Shown: piece after piece, positions 46,090-54,353 of the stretch
Layout of the letters: each line of letters begins with the position of its first letter
Position numbering within the stretch: the stretch's first letter is position 1
Assembly (NCBI RefSeq): GCF_007971525.1
Contig: NZ_CP042437.1
Coordinates: 1,116,001-1,180,000 of the forward strand
Origin: Mucilaginibacter ginsenosidivorax
Lineage (GTDB): Bacteria; Bacteroidota; Bacteroidia; Sphingobacteriales; Sphingobacteriaceae
DNA length: 64,000 bases
Reading direction: 5' to 3'
Position numbers and translations under genes: made by a program
Notes under the pieces: model-generated
Told to the model about the DNA's origin: nothing
The model's database searches: none
Seen by the model: only the letters and a program-made list of their open reading frames with translations

Positions 46090-46947
46090 ATGGACTCTGA
46101 AAAAACCATCAACCCTCCTTCTGGCTTTGCGGCTTTTGCCTTACTGCTTGTTGTATTGGCTGTAGCTGCTGTTTGCTTATTTATTGGCGAAGAACCTGTA
46201 GGCGCCATTTTAGGCGTACTGGGTTTTATCTTTATACTACCCGGCCTGGTTATAGTAAACCCCAACGAATCAAAAGTGCTTACCCTTTTTGGTAAATATG
46301 TGGGCACCGTAAAAAAAGACGGCTTTTTTTGGGTAAACCCTTTTACCGTAAAAAGAAAAGTTTCATTAAGGGCATTTAACCTTAACGGGCAGCAATTAAA
46401 AGTTAACGATAGCATTGGTAACCCAATTGAAATTGCCGCGGTAATTGTATGGCAGATAAAGGATACCGCCAGCGCTGTGTTCGCCGTGGAAAATTATATC
46501 CAGTACGTAAACATACAAAGCGAAGCTGCCGTAAGGCACCTGGCCAATTCGTTCCCGTATGATAACCTGGAAGATGAAACAGCCACCATTACCTTACGCG
46601 GCGGTGCCGAGCAGGTAAGTCTTTTGCTGGAAAAAGAACTAAACGAAAGGCTCGACCGCGCCGGTATTGAAGTACTGGAAGCACGGATATCGCACCTGGC
46701 CTACGCGCCCGAAATTGCACACTCTATGTTACAGGTACAACAGGCTTCGGCTATTATTGCCGCCCGCAGGCTTATTGTTGAGGGAGCTGTAGGTATGGTG
46801 GAGATGGCGCTAAATAAGCTATCAGAAAAAAACATAGTGGAGCTTGACGAAGAACGGAAAGCAGCTATGGTTAGTAACCTGCTGGTTGTATTATGTGGCG
46901 ACAGGAGCGTTAACCCGGTTGTAAACACAGGCACCTTATATCATTAA
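46090..46947 (+). CDS. SPFH/band-7 domain membrane protein
   Basis: 285 residues. Two hydrophobic segments at about 15-35 and 38-58 ([34 protein letters not shown]) anchor the N-terminus. The SPFH domain spans about 60-240 with [47 protein letters not shown] and [21 protein letters not shown], diagnostic of the stomatin/prohibitin/flotillin superfamily. These proteins form large membrane cages that organise local protein content. It is first in a four-gene operon with two related small proteins and an RHH protein, and has a palindrome over its promoter. The combination with an RHH gene recurs in Bacteroidota as far as I recall. Confidence 0.93.
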   Translation: MDSEKTINPPSGFAAFALLLVVLAVAAVCLFIGEEPVGAILGVLGFIFILPGLVIVNPNESKVLTLFGKYVGTVKKDGFFWVNPFTVKRKVSLRAFNLNGQQLKVNDSIGNPIEIAAVIVWQIKDTASAVFAVENYIQYVNIQSEAAVRHLANSFPYDNLEDETATITLRGGAEQVSLLLEKELNERLDRAGIEVLEARISHLAYAPEIAHSMLQVQQASAIIAARRLIVEGAVGMVEMALNKLSEKNIVELDEERKAAMVSNLLVVLCGDRSVNPVVNTGTLYH

Positions 46948-46951
46948 TACC

Positions 46952-47485
46952 ATGGAGCAATTTAGGAGTTTTGACCAGCTACGCACCAACCAGCTTATCA
47001 TCATTAGGAATGGCTTTTTCAGGCCATCCTTTGAATTGAGCGACGGTCAGTTTAGCTATGGCAAACTAAGCTACGGCAACATCTGGAAAACCACGATGAT
47101 ATTGGAGTCGGCACAAAAAACGTGGGTGATAAAACGCAAAGCCTTTTTCAGCCGCACTTTATTGATAAAGGATACCTATGATATTGAACTGGGGGAAGTA
47201 ACGCCGGAAATATTAACACGCAAGGTGAAACTGAGCATGAATAATGGTTTTGATGCCATATATGCATACAAGAAGCTTTTTACACGCACCTTTAGCCTAA
47301 CAAGCGATCAATATGGCGACATTTTAAGTGTAAAAACGGCTATGTGGGGTTTCAAAAAACCATTTGAGGTATCGGTAGACCTGGATAAGCTGAAAACCAT
47401 TCCAGATATGCCATTGCTGGTGCTATTGGGGGTAAACTTAATTTTAATAAAACAAGCGCAGGCCGCTGCCGCGGCAGGGAGTTGA
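46952..47485 (+). CDS. Small beta-rich protein, tubby/LURP-one-like, first copy
   Basis: 177 residues, no signal peptide. The sequence is a run of short beta-strands: FGKLSYGNIWKTT-like GKLSYGNIWKTTMILESA, WVIKRKAFFSRTLLIKDTY, IELGEVTP, a central MNNGFDAIYAYKK hydrophobic helix and GDILSVKTAMWGFKKPF. The order of strands, one internal helix and W-K rich repeats resembles the tubby C-terminal/LURP-one fold. It is clearly paralogous to the fourth gene of the operon. It starts 4 bp after the SPFH stop. Function unknown; I infer a membrane- or lipid-associated partner for the SPFH protein. Confidence 0.65.
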   Translation: MEQFRSFDQLRTNQLIIIRNGFFRPSFELSDGQFSYGKLSYGNIWKTTMILESAQKTWVIKRKAFFSRTLLIKDTYDIELGEVTPEILTRKVKLSMNNGFDAIYAYKKLFTRTFSLTSDQYGDILSVKTAMWGFKKPFEVSVDLDKLKTIPDMPLLVLLGVNLILIKQAQAAAAAGS

Positions 47486-47486
47486 T

Positions 47487-47651
47487 ATGGCTGAAAAAAA
47501 GGCATTTGTGTTACGCATTAATCCTGATGTATTAAAGGAACTGGAAGCCTGGGCTGCCGAAGAATTCAGAAGCACCAACGGGCAAATAGAATACCTGATG
47601 CAGCAGGCGCTGCTTGCGCGTAAAAAAGGAGCGAAGAAGAAAAAAGAGTAA
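47487..47651 (+). CDS. Arc-type ribbon-helix-helix protein, 54 residues
   Basis: A short gene of 54 codons. The sequence follows the Arc/MetJ ribbon-helix-helix plan: a single strand KKAFVLRINPDVLKELEAWA, then helix EEFRSTNGQIEYLMQQALL with a basic tail (RKKGAKKKKE). It starts 1 bp after the preceding stop and its own TAA overlaps the next ATG (TAATG), so it is translationally locked into the operon. RHH dimers bind short palindromes, and one sits exactly over the operon promoter, so autorepression is the simple model. An alternative is a protein-protein role, since RHH proteins of this size are also antitoxins. Confidence 0.85.
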   Translation: MAEKKAFVLRINPDVLKELEAWAAEEFRSTNGQIEYLMQQALLARKKGAKKKKE

Positions 47652-48172
47652 TGGAATTTCAAAAAATAAAAGATCGTAAGACTTTATATTTAATCAGACA
47701 GGATTTGTTTAATGGCGAATATGTTTTAACAGATCACCAGAATAATTTTGGCAAATTGACATACGACGGCCTGGCGCGTGAAACAGCAGAAATAGGTTCA
47801 TATTATGGTGACTGGAAATTAGGTTATGATTTTGAGCCATTCGGTAACGCTCAAATAATAATTTATGATAACACCGATTTGTTTTTGGGGGAAATAATTG
47901 TTGGTTATAACTACCTGCATCAACCACCCTCGTTGGCTATGGCAGATGGATTTACTGGCATTTTTTCGAAAACTGATTTATTGTCGAACACTTACCAATG
48001 GAAATCAAATATTTCAGGCAGTTTGATTCACATTAAAAACGCCCTGTTTTCCATGACGAACACCATTACTGTTATTGATGATGATATTACCGAAGAGAAA
48101 ATTACCTTACTTAGTTTTCTTGCGCAGCATCTTTTGATTCTTAAAGGCAGAAGAAAGCAGAGTTCTTACTAA
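47651..48172 (+). CDS. Small beta-rich protein, tubby/LURP-one-like, second copy
   Basis: 173 residues, paralogous to the second gene of the operon. Shared landmarks: FGKLTYDG against YGKLSYGN, WKLGYDFEPFG against WVIKRKAFFSR, LFLGEIIVG against IELGEVTPE, ADGFTGIFSK against NNGFDAIYAY, and SGSLIHIKNALFSM against YGDILSVKTAMWGF. No signal peptide. Its start codon overlaps the stop of the RHH gene by one base. Two copies flanking an RHH protein behind an SPFH cage suggest a complex or a modular response unit. I do not know its function. Confidence 0.65.
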   Translation: MEFQKIKDRKTLYLIRQDLFNGEYVLTDHQNNFGKLTYDGLARETAEIGSYYGDWKLGYDFEPFGNAQIIIYDNTDLFLGEIIVGYNYLHQPPSLAMADGFTGIFSKTDLLSNTYQWKSNISGSLIHIKNALFSMTNTITVIDDDITEEKITLLSFLAQHLLILKGRRKQSSY

Positions 48173-48255
48173 ACTATTACTATGCCAGGGAGATTGCTTT
48201 TAAACTTTTTCAGCAACAAACGTTTGACCTTTACAAAATAATACCCTTTTAAGCT

Positions 48256-48318
48256 GCCTCGTAGAGGCTACCTGTTTGTAGAAAACGGATAGTTCAACCT
48301 TTTTTGCTCCCTGGGAGC
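48256..48318. repeat. Pair of dispersed palindromes, tandem unit
   Basis: GCCTCGTAGAGGC (48256-48268) and GCTCCCTGGGAGC (48306-48318), 50 bp apart. Each is followed by TACCT and an AGAAA/GGGATCAAC-type stretch, so they look like two degenerate units of one intergenic repeat family common in this bacterial group. Confidence 0.6.
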
Positions 48319-48392
48319 TACCTTTCTTTGGGATCAACTTCTAAAGCGATTGGCAATCACCTAAAGGGTAATACAGTACTTCGGTGCTGATA

Positions 48393-48701
48393 TTAAGAAG
48401 CATGCCCGATGGGCTCGTGTCCAATCCGGCGGATGCCATGTACACGCCCGCTATGCTTAACCTTCCAAATATCATATGTCTTTTGCATGTCAAGCCAAAA
48501 TTCAGCTGCGACACCAAAGGCATCTTCCAGGCGCACCGCCATCTCTGCCGAGATTCCTGCGCCCTCATTAACAACTTCAGACAGTTGCTTACGACTTATA
48601 TGCAAATTTTCAGCAGCTTTTGTAATCGACAACTTCATTTCCTTTAAAATATCCTCCCTTAAAATTGCACCGGGATGGACAGGTGGCATCATACTTTCCA
48701 T
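48393..48701 (-). CDS. higA: HigA-type antitoxin (XRE HTH)
   Basis: 102 residues. HTH of the HigA family: PPVHPGAILREDILKEM, LSITKAAENLHISRKQLSEV, AGISAEMAVRLEDAFG and the FWLDMQKTYDIWKV signature. It binds the toxin and represses the operon promoter. It follows the toxin gene by 11 bp, the usual toxin-first order of higBA. A C-terminal tail of about 15 residues with RRIGHEPIGH extends beyond the usual HigA length. Confidence 0.92.
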   Translation of the reverse strand: MESMMPPVHPGAILREDILKEMKLSITKAAENLHISRKQLSEVVNEGAGISAEMAVRLEDAFGVAAEFWLDMQKTYDIWKVKHSGRVHGIRRIGHEPIGHAS

Positions 48702-48712
48702 TTTGTTTCCTT

Positions 48713-48994
48713 TTAATGGTAATCCGAATAATTAATATCAAAAACACTACCCTCTTCAAATCTAAAATAAATCCGGTAGTTACCGGTAACCCAAACAGAC
48801 CAAAACCCTTTTAGGTCACCACTCAAAGAATGTAGCTTATAACCGGGAATCATCCGCAGTGGATCTAAAGTCTTGGCTGTATTTAATATTGAAAGTATAC
48901 GCCTGATTTTTTCAACCTGTTCACTTGGAAGTTTTGAAGCATCATTCTTTTCCCAAAGTAGCCTTAAACCTTTATGTGCAATGCTTTCAATCAT
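48713..48994 (-). CDS. higB: HigB-type RelE-fold toxin
   Basis: 93 residues from the ATG at 48994; a GTG one codon earlier is also in frame. RelE/HigB fold with HKGLRLLWEKNDASKLP, the ILSILNTAKTLDPLRMIPG helix, LHSLSGDLKGFWSVWVTGNY and a final RIYFRFEEGSVFDINYSDYH. HigB toxins cut mRNA on the ribosome. The start codon is only 4 nt from a perfect -7 box, so the mRNA would be leaderless or nearly so. A perfect palindrome lies between the -33 and -7 boxes. Confidence 0.92.
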   Translation of the reverse strand: MIESIAHKGLRLLWEKNDASKLPSEQVEKIRRILSILNTAKTLDPLRMIPGYKLHSLSGDLKGFWSVWVTGNYRIYFRFEEGSVFDINYSDYH

Positions 48995-48998
48995 CACT

Positions 48999-49030
48999 CA
49001 AATATACACTGTAACCTTAAAGGTTACAAA
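48999..49030 (-). promoter_or_regulatory. higBA promoter with embedded operator
   Basis: On the minus strand: TTTG (49030-49027), 20-bp spacer, TATATTTG (49006-48999). The spacer contains a perfect 19-bp palindrome (49010-49028, TGTAACCTT..AAGGTTACA around one base). A bound HigBA complex would cover the promoter. Confidence 0.85.
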
Positions 49031-49119
49031 CTAAGCATAAAATAATTTCAGCCGGCATTAAAACCCCCTTCGCTACTATTTATTATGCATGCATAGCTTT
49101 TTACTCTCATCAAAATAAC

Positions 49120-49127
49120 TAAATTTG
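49120..49127 (+). promoter_or_regulatory. -7 box of the thiolase gene
   Basis: TAAATTTG, perfect TAnnTTTG, 25 bp before the thiolase start codon. Confidence 0.6.
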
Positions 49128-49152
49128 CCCTACCAATTTTAATGAGGGACAC

Positions 49153-50331
49153 ATGAGAGAAGTAGTAATAGTAGCCGCCACCCGTACGCCTATTGGTAGT
49201 TTCGGTGGCAGCTTAGCCGCTATAGGCGCCACACAACTTGGGGCGCTGGTAATCAAATCGGCAGTTGAAAAGGCCGGGTTAAAGCCAGATCAGGTTCAGG
49301 AAGTTTATATGGGGAATGTAATGTCGGCCAATTTGGGGCAGGCACCGGCTACCCAGGCAGCTATATTTGCCGGCCTACCCTATTTACCCGCCACTACAAT
49401 CAATAAAGTTTGCGCTTCGGGCATGAAAGCTATTATGCTTGCTGCACAAAGCATAGCCCTTGGGCAAAACGACATTGCGGTTGCCGGGGGTATGGAGAGC
49501 ATGAGCAACGTACCCTATTATTTAGATAAAGCCCGCAACGGCTATCGCTTAGGCAACGGGCAAATTATTGATGGCCTGGTAAAAGATGGCCTTTGGGATG
49601 TATATAACGATTACCACATGGGCTCGGCAGCCGAGCTTTGCGCCGTTGATTGTAACATCAGCCGTGAAGACCAGGATGCATTTGCCATTGAATCATACAA
49701 CCGTGCACAAAAAGCCCAGGCAGCGGGCAGGTTCAAGGATGAAATAAGCCCTGTTGAACTAAAAGATAAAAAAGGCGATGTTACCCTGTTTGCCGATGAC
49801 GAGGAACCTAAAGCCGTTAAGTTTGACAAAATCCCTTCATTAAAACCCGTATTTAAAAAAGATGGCACGGTAACCGCGGCCAATGCATCAACCTTAAATG
49901 ATGGTGCTGCAGCTTTAGTATTAATGAGCCGCGAAAAGGCTGATGAGCTGGGCATTAAACCGCTTGCCCGTATTGTATCCTATGCCGATGCGCAGCAGGC
50001 GCCCGAGTGGTTTACTACCGCCCCGTCAAAAGCCATCCCATTAGCATTACACAAAGCCAGTTTGTCATCAGATGAAATCGACTTTTTCGAGATAAACGAG
50101 GCGTTTTCTGTTGTAGCTATCGCCAATAACCAATTGTTAAAGCTCGATCCTGCAAAAGTTAACGTAAATGGCGGTGCCGTTTCATTAGGCCACCCACTGG
50201 GCGCATCGGGTGCACGAATCATTGTTACCTTAATTAACGTATTACAACAAAACCAGGGCAAATTTGGTGCGGCCGGAATTTGTAACGGCGGCGGCGGCGC
50301 CAGCGCAATGGTTATCGAAAATTTACGTTAG
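49153..50331 (+). CDS. Acetyl-CoA C-acyltransferase (thiolase)
   Basis: 392 residues, standard thiolase length. Catalytic Cys87 in NKVCASGMKA, the His of NEAFS-type INEAFSVVAIAN, and the GHPLGASGAR loop with a second Cys in GICNGGGGASAMV are all present. It condenses two acetyl-CoA or cleaves 3-ketoacyl-CoA, in the cytoplasm. The gene is monocistronic, with its own -7 box, between the HigBA module and a large inverted repeat. Biosynthetic and degradative thiolases cannot be told apart here. Confidence 0.93.
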   Translation: MREVVIVAATRTPIGSFGGSLAAIGATQLGALVIKSAVEKAGLKPDQVQEVYMGNVMSANLGQAPATQAAIFAGLPYLPATTINKVCASGMKAIMLAAQSIALGQNDIAVAGGMESMSNVPYYLDKARNGYRLGNGQIIDGLVKDGLWDVYNDYHMGSAAELCAVDCNISREDQDAFAIESYNRAQKAQAAGRFKDEISPVELKDKKGDVTLFADDEEPKAVKFDKIPSLKPVFKKDGTVTAANASTLNDGAAALVLMSREKADELGIKPLARIVSYADAQQAPEWFTTAPSKAIPLALHKASLSSDEIDFFEINEAFSVVAIANNQLLKLDPAKVNVNGGAVSLGHPLGASGARIIVTLINVLQQNQGKFGAAGICNGGGGASAMVIENLR

Positions 50332-50745
50332 TAGGTTGAGTAGCAGGTAAAAAAATTTCGCGAAATACCGAATGAGAATAATTAATAGGACAAAAGGACT
50401 GTTATGATGAGTGGTGAAATTTTGCGAAATTCCGAAGGGGGAATGACGTTTATCGCATGACAGCGAGTCGACTCACCCCGACGAGGCTACGCCCGTCTGC
50501 CCCTCTCTCCGACTGCGTCGCATAGAGGGGCTAAAAGAAAAAAAACGAGCTTAACCCTCTTTGCGGCGCAGTCGGAGAGAGGGTCGGCCAGCGCAGCGTA
50601 GCCGGGGTGAGTCGTGGCCAGCGTTTATGTGGCAGCTGTAAATCTCAACATATCATGGGTAGGTACAAAGGATGAACTTCCCGATACCTGTAACAACACA
50701 TTTATCAATATATAGTTATATTAGTACAAAAATCATATTAACACC
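50332..50745. other. Intergenic region holding a 146-bp inverted repeat
   Basis: No gene. Apart from the inverted repeat at 50469-50614 nothing stands out; a repeated AATTTTGCGAAAT-type word occurs at 50353-50366 and 50415-50430. Confidence 0.6.
50469..50614. repeat. 146-bp GC-rich long inverted repeat, REP/MITE-like
   Basis: Ends CGACTCACCCC and GGGGTGAGTCG are perfectly complementary. Inside, GGCTACGC/GCGTAGCC and CCTCTCTCCGACTGCG/CGCAGTCGGAGAGAGG also pair. An A-rich loop of about 30 bp is in the middle. It is much richer in G+C than the flanks, encodes nothing and resembles a mobile repeat. Confidence 0.8.
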
Positions 50746-51672
50746 GTGATCAAAAAGCTTCTCTTATTTCTCCCCGCGCTTTTATTGAGTATCCATACCT
50801 ATGCGCAGCACTCTGACGAGAACGCGCATATTAAACAGTTAAAACTTTACGAAGACACCCTAAAAACTTTAGGTAAAACATTTATTAACGACGAAACCGA
50901 CCTGGTACGCAAAAACGCCAACTATAAGTTTATTAAAACGATGGTTAGCGCATTAAAAGTACCCAACTCGTTCCTGTATCATTTTGATTCTGTAAAAACC
51001 GTCAGTATTATCAATTCGCCCGATAACCGCTTCCGTATTTTTACCTGGCCTATCATGAACGAGGATGGCAGCTACCGTTTTTACGGCACCATACAAATGA
51101 ATACCGGCGGCTTTTTAAAAATGTACCCTTTGGAAGATTACTCGCCTTTTTTAAAAAACGCCGAAGATTCAGTTGTAAATAACCGCAAGTGGCTGGGCGC
51201 GCAGTATTATAAAATAGTGCCTGTTTATGGCGCCAAAACCTACTACATTTTGTTAGGCTGGAAGGGTAACACGGTAAAATCGACCAAGAAAGTAATTGAT
51301 GTACTTTCGTTTAATGATGCAGGGCCGGTATTTGGCATGCCGGTATTTGATGGCAACGGTAAAACACGTCACCGCGTGGTATTTGAATATGCCCGCCAGG
51401 CCTCCATGCTGCTAAGATACGAGCCCGAGCAAAACCTCATTGTGTTTGACCACCTTGCACCACCCGATGCCAAAGAGAAAAACAAGCCCGAAACCTTTGG
51501 GCCCGACCTTACTTATGATGGCTATAAATTAAAGAATGGTCGCTGGGTATACGTTGAACAGTTGGATATGCGCAACGTGCCCGATAACTCAAGTAATGCC
51601 ATCGATCCGCAGTATGTCGACCCCAAAAAACAGGCAGCACGCGATAAAAAGCTTGTTCCAACATCACATTAA
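50746..51672 (+). CDS. Periplasmic protein of unknown function
   Basis: 308 residues starting at GTG 50746, chosen because the signal peptide (MIKKLLLFLPALLLSIHTYAQ up to TYAQ) begins there. The mature protein is mixed alpha/beta: a helical first part (LYEDTLKTLGKTFINDETD), then strand-rich segments (RIFTWPIMNEDGSYRFYG, KTYYILLGWKGNTVKSTKK, GPVFGMPVFDGNGKTRHR, VVFEYARQASMLLRYEP). I do not recognise a catalytic motif. It is followed after 129 bp by the POT transporter. Likely a conserved exported protein of Sphingobacteriaceae. Confidence 0.72.
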   Translation: MIKKLLLFLPALLLSIHTYAQHSDENAHIKQLKLYEDTLKTLGKTFINDETDLVRKNANYKFIKTMVSALKVPNSFLYHFDSVKTVSIINSPDNRFRIFTWPIMNEDGSYRFYGTIQMNTGGFLKMYPLEDYSPFLKNAEDSVVNNRKWLGAQYYKIVPVYGAKTYYILLGWKGNTVKSTKKVIDVLSFNDAGPVFGMPVFDGNGKTRHRVVFEYARQASMLLRYEPEQNLIVFDHLAPPDAKEKNKPETFGPDLTYDGYKLKNGRWVYVEQLDMRNVPDNSSNAIDPQYVDPKKQAARDKKLVPTSH

Positions 51673-51801
51673 TTTTAGAATTATAGCCACGTTACCAACT
51701 AATAATCAAAACAATCCACAGATAGCTTGTAACACTTTCGGTATAAAATTTTGATTTAAAAGATTTATACTACTTTAGCAAAACTTTAAGTTGACAAATA
51801 A

Positions 51802-53298
51802 ATGCAGGAAAAAACAGCAGCACAATCACGATCGATAGGTAAAATTCCAAGGGCAGTACCATTCATTATAGGCAATGAATTTGCAGAGCGTTTCAGTTTT
51901 TACGGAATGCGGAGTATCCTGGCTGTTTTTTTAGTTCACCAGTTTTTCAGCCATGAAAATTCGGTTGAAGCCAATGCCCACTCCAATAGTATCAACCATA
52001 TGTTTTCTACCCTGGTTTATGCTACACCCCTGCTTGGAGCCATCCTTGCCGACTGGTTTTTTGGCAAATACCGCGTTATCCTCATCGGGTCGCTTATTTA
52101 TACCATCGGGCACTTCCTTTTATCAATGTTTGATACCAACCTGGCCGGCTTCCAAACCGGCTTAATTATTATAGCATTTTCTGCAGGCGCCATCAAATCG
52201 TGCGTATCGGCCAACGTTGGCGATCAGTTTGACCATAGCAATCAACACCTCATGAGCACCATTTACAGCTGGTTTTACTTCAGCATCAATGCAGGCTCGA
52301 TGGTAAGCTTATTCCTGATCCCTTTAATTTACGATAAATTTGGCGCCGCCTGGGCATTTGGCGTACCGGGTATATTAATGGCATTGGCCACTTTAATATT
52401 TTTCTCGGGCAGCAAAAGCTATGTAAAGCTTCCGGCCAAGGGCATTAACAAAGATAATTTTGTATCAGTAAGCTTTTACACGTTAATGTGTAAGCTAAGC
52501 CCAAAAGCACCGGGAACAGCCTGGGAACAAGCCGAAGCCAAATACGGGTATGATAAAGTTGATGGCATTAAAGCTGTTTGGCGCATTATGGCTGTATTTG
52601 CTTTTATCCCGGTTTTTTGGTCGTTATGGGATATGAATAGTGCCGAGTGGGTACTGCAATCTACCCAGCTCGATTTAAACCTGGGTATTTTTGGCTGGAA
52701 AATTCTGCCATCTCAAATACAAACAGTAAACGCAGTTTTCCTGTTGGCAATGATACCGCTCTTCAATTTCTTTTTGTATCCGTTAGCAACAAAACTGGGC
52801 TTAAAGCTAACCCCGCTTCGTAAAATAGGCTTTGGTTTATTGGTTACCGCGGGTAGCTTTTTAATCATCGCCTTACTACAGGAAAAGGTTGATAAAGGCT
52901 TGCATCCTTCTGTTTGGTGGCAAATTTTTGCTTATGCCATATTATCAGCAGGCGAAGTATTGGTTTCATTAGTAGGGCTGGAATACGCATATACCCAATC
53001 GCCAGTATCAATGAAGAGCACCATGACCGCTATCTGGTATTTTACTTACTCGGTAGGCTCGTTCTTCAATACCATTGTTAATAACAGTATTGCAAACCAT
53101 GGCTATTTTGCCCGCTTTACAGGTGCATCTTTCTTTTGGTTATTCACAGGCATCTGCCTTGGCTTTTTTGTAGTGTTTCTTTTTGTAAGCCCGAGATTAA
53201 GGGAGAAAGCTTACCTGGTAGATGATGTATTAGCCAAAGGATTGGATATTCATGACGATAAAGTAACTCCAATTCATCCTGATAACCCAATTGTATAA
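51802..53298 (+). CDS. POT-family peptide/proton symporter
   Basis: 498 residues and about 12-14 membrane segments. The POT signature at the N-terminus is intact: GNEFAERFSFYGMRSILAVF (ExxER motif on TM1), followed by a second family motif region around GALADWFFGKYRVI-like GAILADWFFGKYRVILIGS. The FFSINAGSM segment matches the PTR2 second signature. It imports di- and tripeptides with protons through the inner membrane. It lies between the exported protein and the mannosyltransferase gene, spaced 129 and 49 bp from them. Confidence 0.93.
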   Translation: MQEKTAAQSRSIGKIPRAVPFIIGNEFAERFSFYGMRSILAVFLVHQFFSHENSVEANAHSNSINHMFSTLVYATPLLGAILADWFFGKYRVILIGSLIYTIGHFLLSMFDTNLAGFQTGLIIIAFSAGAIKSCVSANVGDQFDHSNQHLMSTIYSWFYFSINAGSMVSLFLIPLIYDKFGAAWAFGVPGILMALATLIFFSGSKSYVKLPAKGINKDNFVSVSFYTLMCKLSPKAPGTAWEQAEAKYGYDKVDGIKAVWRIMAVFAFIPVFWSLWDMNSAEWVLQSTQLDLNLGIFGWKILPSQIQTVNAVFLLAMIPLFNFFLYPLATKLGLKLTPLRKIGFGLLVTAGSFLIIALLQEKVDKGLHPSVWWQIFAYAILSAGEVLVSLVGLEYAYTQSPVSMKSTMTAIWYFTYSVGSFFNTIVNNSIANHGYFARFTGASFFWLFTGICLGFFVVFLFVSPRLREKAYLVDDVLAKGLDIHDDKVTPIHPDNPIV

Positions 53299-53347
53299 TA
53301 AAATCCGTTGTTTTGTGTTTTATTTCATCAAACATCAGAAATAGCGC

Positions 53348-54079
53348 GTGCCAGATAGTATTATAATTATACCAACTTATAACGAGAAGGAGAATATTGA
53401 GCGGATGATCCGTAAAATATTTTACCTCCCGCATGATTTTCATTTGCTCATCATCGATGACGGATCGCCGGACGGCACCAACGTCATCGTTAAAAATTTA
53501 ATGAACGTATACCCCGAGCAGCTTTTTATAGTAGAGCGGGCGGGGAAACAGGGCTTAGGCACTGCGTACATTCATGGTTTTAAATGGGCTATTGCGCGCC
53601 ATTACGACTATATTTTTGAAATGGATGCCGATTTCTCGCACAACCCGGATGATTTGCTAAAACTGCGGCAAGCCTGTATTGATGGGGCCGATGCAGCTAT
53701 CGGTTCGCGCTATAGTACAGGGGTAAACGTGGTAAACTGGCCCATGAGCCGGGTACTCATGAGTTATTTTGCATCGGTATACGTGCGTTTTATTACCGGG
53801 ATAGATGTTGCCGATTCGACAGCCGGATTCATGTGCTACAAACGCAAGGTACTGGAAACCATCGAGCTTGATAAGATAAAATTCGTGGGCTACGCCTTCC
53901 AGATCGAAATGAAATACACCACGGTTAAACATGGCTTTAAACTGGTAGAAGTACCCATTATATTCATCAACCGCACCCTTGGCACATCCAAAATGTCGTC
54001 GGGCATATTTGGCGAAGCTATTTTTGGCGTAATAAAAATGAAACTCAACAGCATTTTCAGGAAATACCCGGAGGGATGA
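53348..54079 (+). CDS. Polyprenol-phosphate mannosyltransferase (GT2, Dpm1-like)
   Basis: 243 residues starting at GTG 53348. GT2 fold: IIIIPTYNEKENIERMIR at the N-terminus, DDGSPDGT, AGKQGLGTAYIHGFK, FEMDADFSHNPDDL with the DxD-type metal site, and the Dpm1-type tail GVNVVNWPMSRVLMSYFA with GYAFQIEMKY and RTLGTSKMS. No C-terminal membrane domain, so it is the short class I/III-like form. It transfers mannose or another hexose from a nucleotide sugar to polyprenol phosphate at the inner membrane. It stands alone, 49 bp after the transporter. Confidence 0.9.
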   Translation: MPDSIIIIPTYNEKENIERMIRKIFYLPHDFHLLIIDDGSPDGTNVIVKNLMNVYPEQLFIVERAGKQGLGTAYIHGFKWAIARHYDYIFEMDADFSHNPDDLLKLRQACIDGADAAIGSRYSTGVNVVNWPMSRVLMSYFASVYVRFITGIDVADSTAGFMCYKRKVLETIELDKIKFVGYAFQIEMKYTTVKHGFKLVEVPIIFINRTLGTSKMSSGIFGEAIFGVIKMKLNSIFRKYPEG

Positions 54080-54083
54080 TCTT

Positions 54084-54307
54084 GAGGTGAAAGGTGAAAG
54101 GTGAAAGGTGAAAGGTGAAAGGTGATCAACCAAGGCAAAACCCAATGCTTCGTTTTTAAGTTTTACCTTATTAAAGGGAGTTGCCCGCCTTTGGGCTTTA
54201 TCTTTCAGCTATAAAAGAAACCTTTGACTTTTCGCCTTTTGCCCTTCACCTAAAAATTCTTTCAGCTATAAAAGAAACCTTTGACCTTTCTCCTTTAGCC
54301 TTTCACC
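54084..54307. repeat. Mirror-repeat locus 4 (GGTGAAA word)
   Basis: Left arm: five exact GGTGAAA units (54086-54120). Right arm: degenerate inverse words (CCTTTGACCTTTCTCC, CCTTTCACC; 54279-54307). Spacer about 150 bp, containing the first unit of a 57-bp tandem duplication. It precedes ruvB. Confidence 0.65.
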
Positions 54308-54315
54308 TAAAAAAT
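54202..54315. repeat. 57-bp tandem duplication upstream of ruvB
   Basis: Two units, 54202-54258 and 54259-54315, both starting CTTTCAGCTATAAAAGAAAC and differing at only about 5 positions. A decayed third start (CTTTCGCTTTCATCTAAAA) follows directly. Confidence 0.85.
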
Positions 54316-54353
54316 CTTTCGCTTTCATCTAAAAAAAGCTAATTTCGTTGGTA

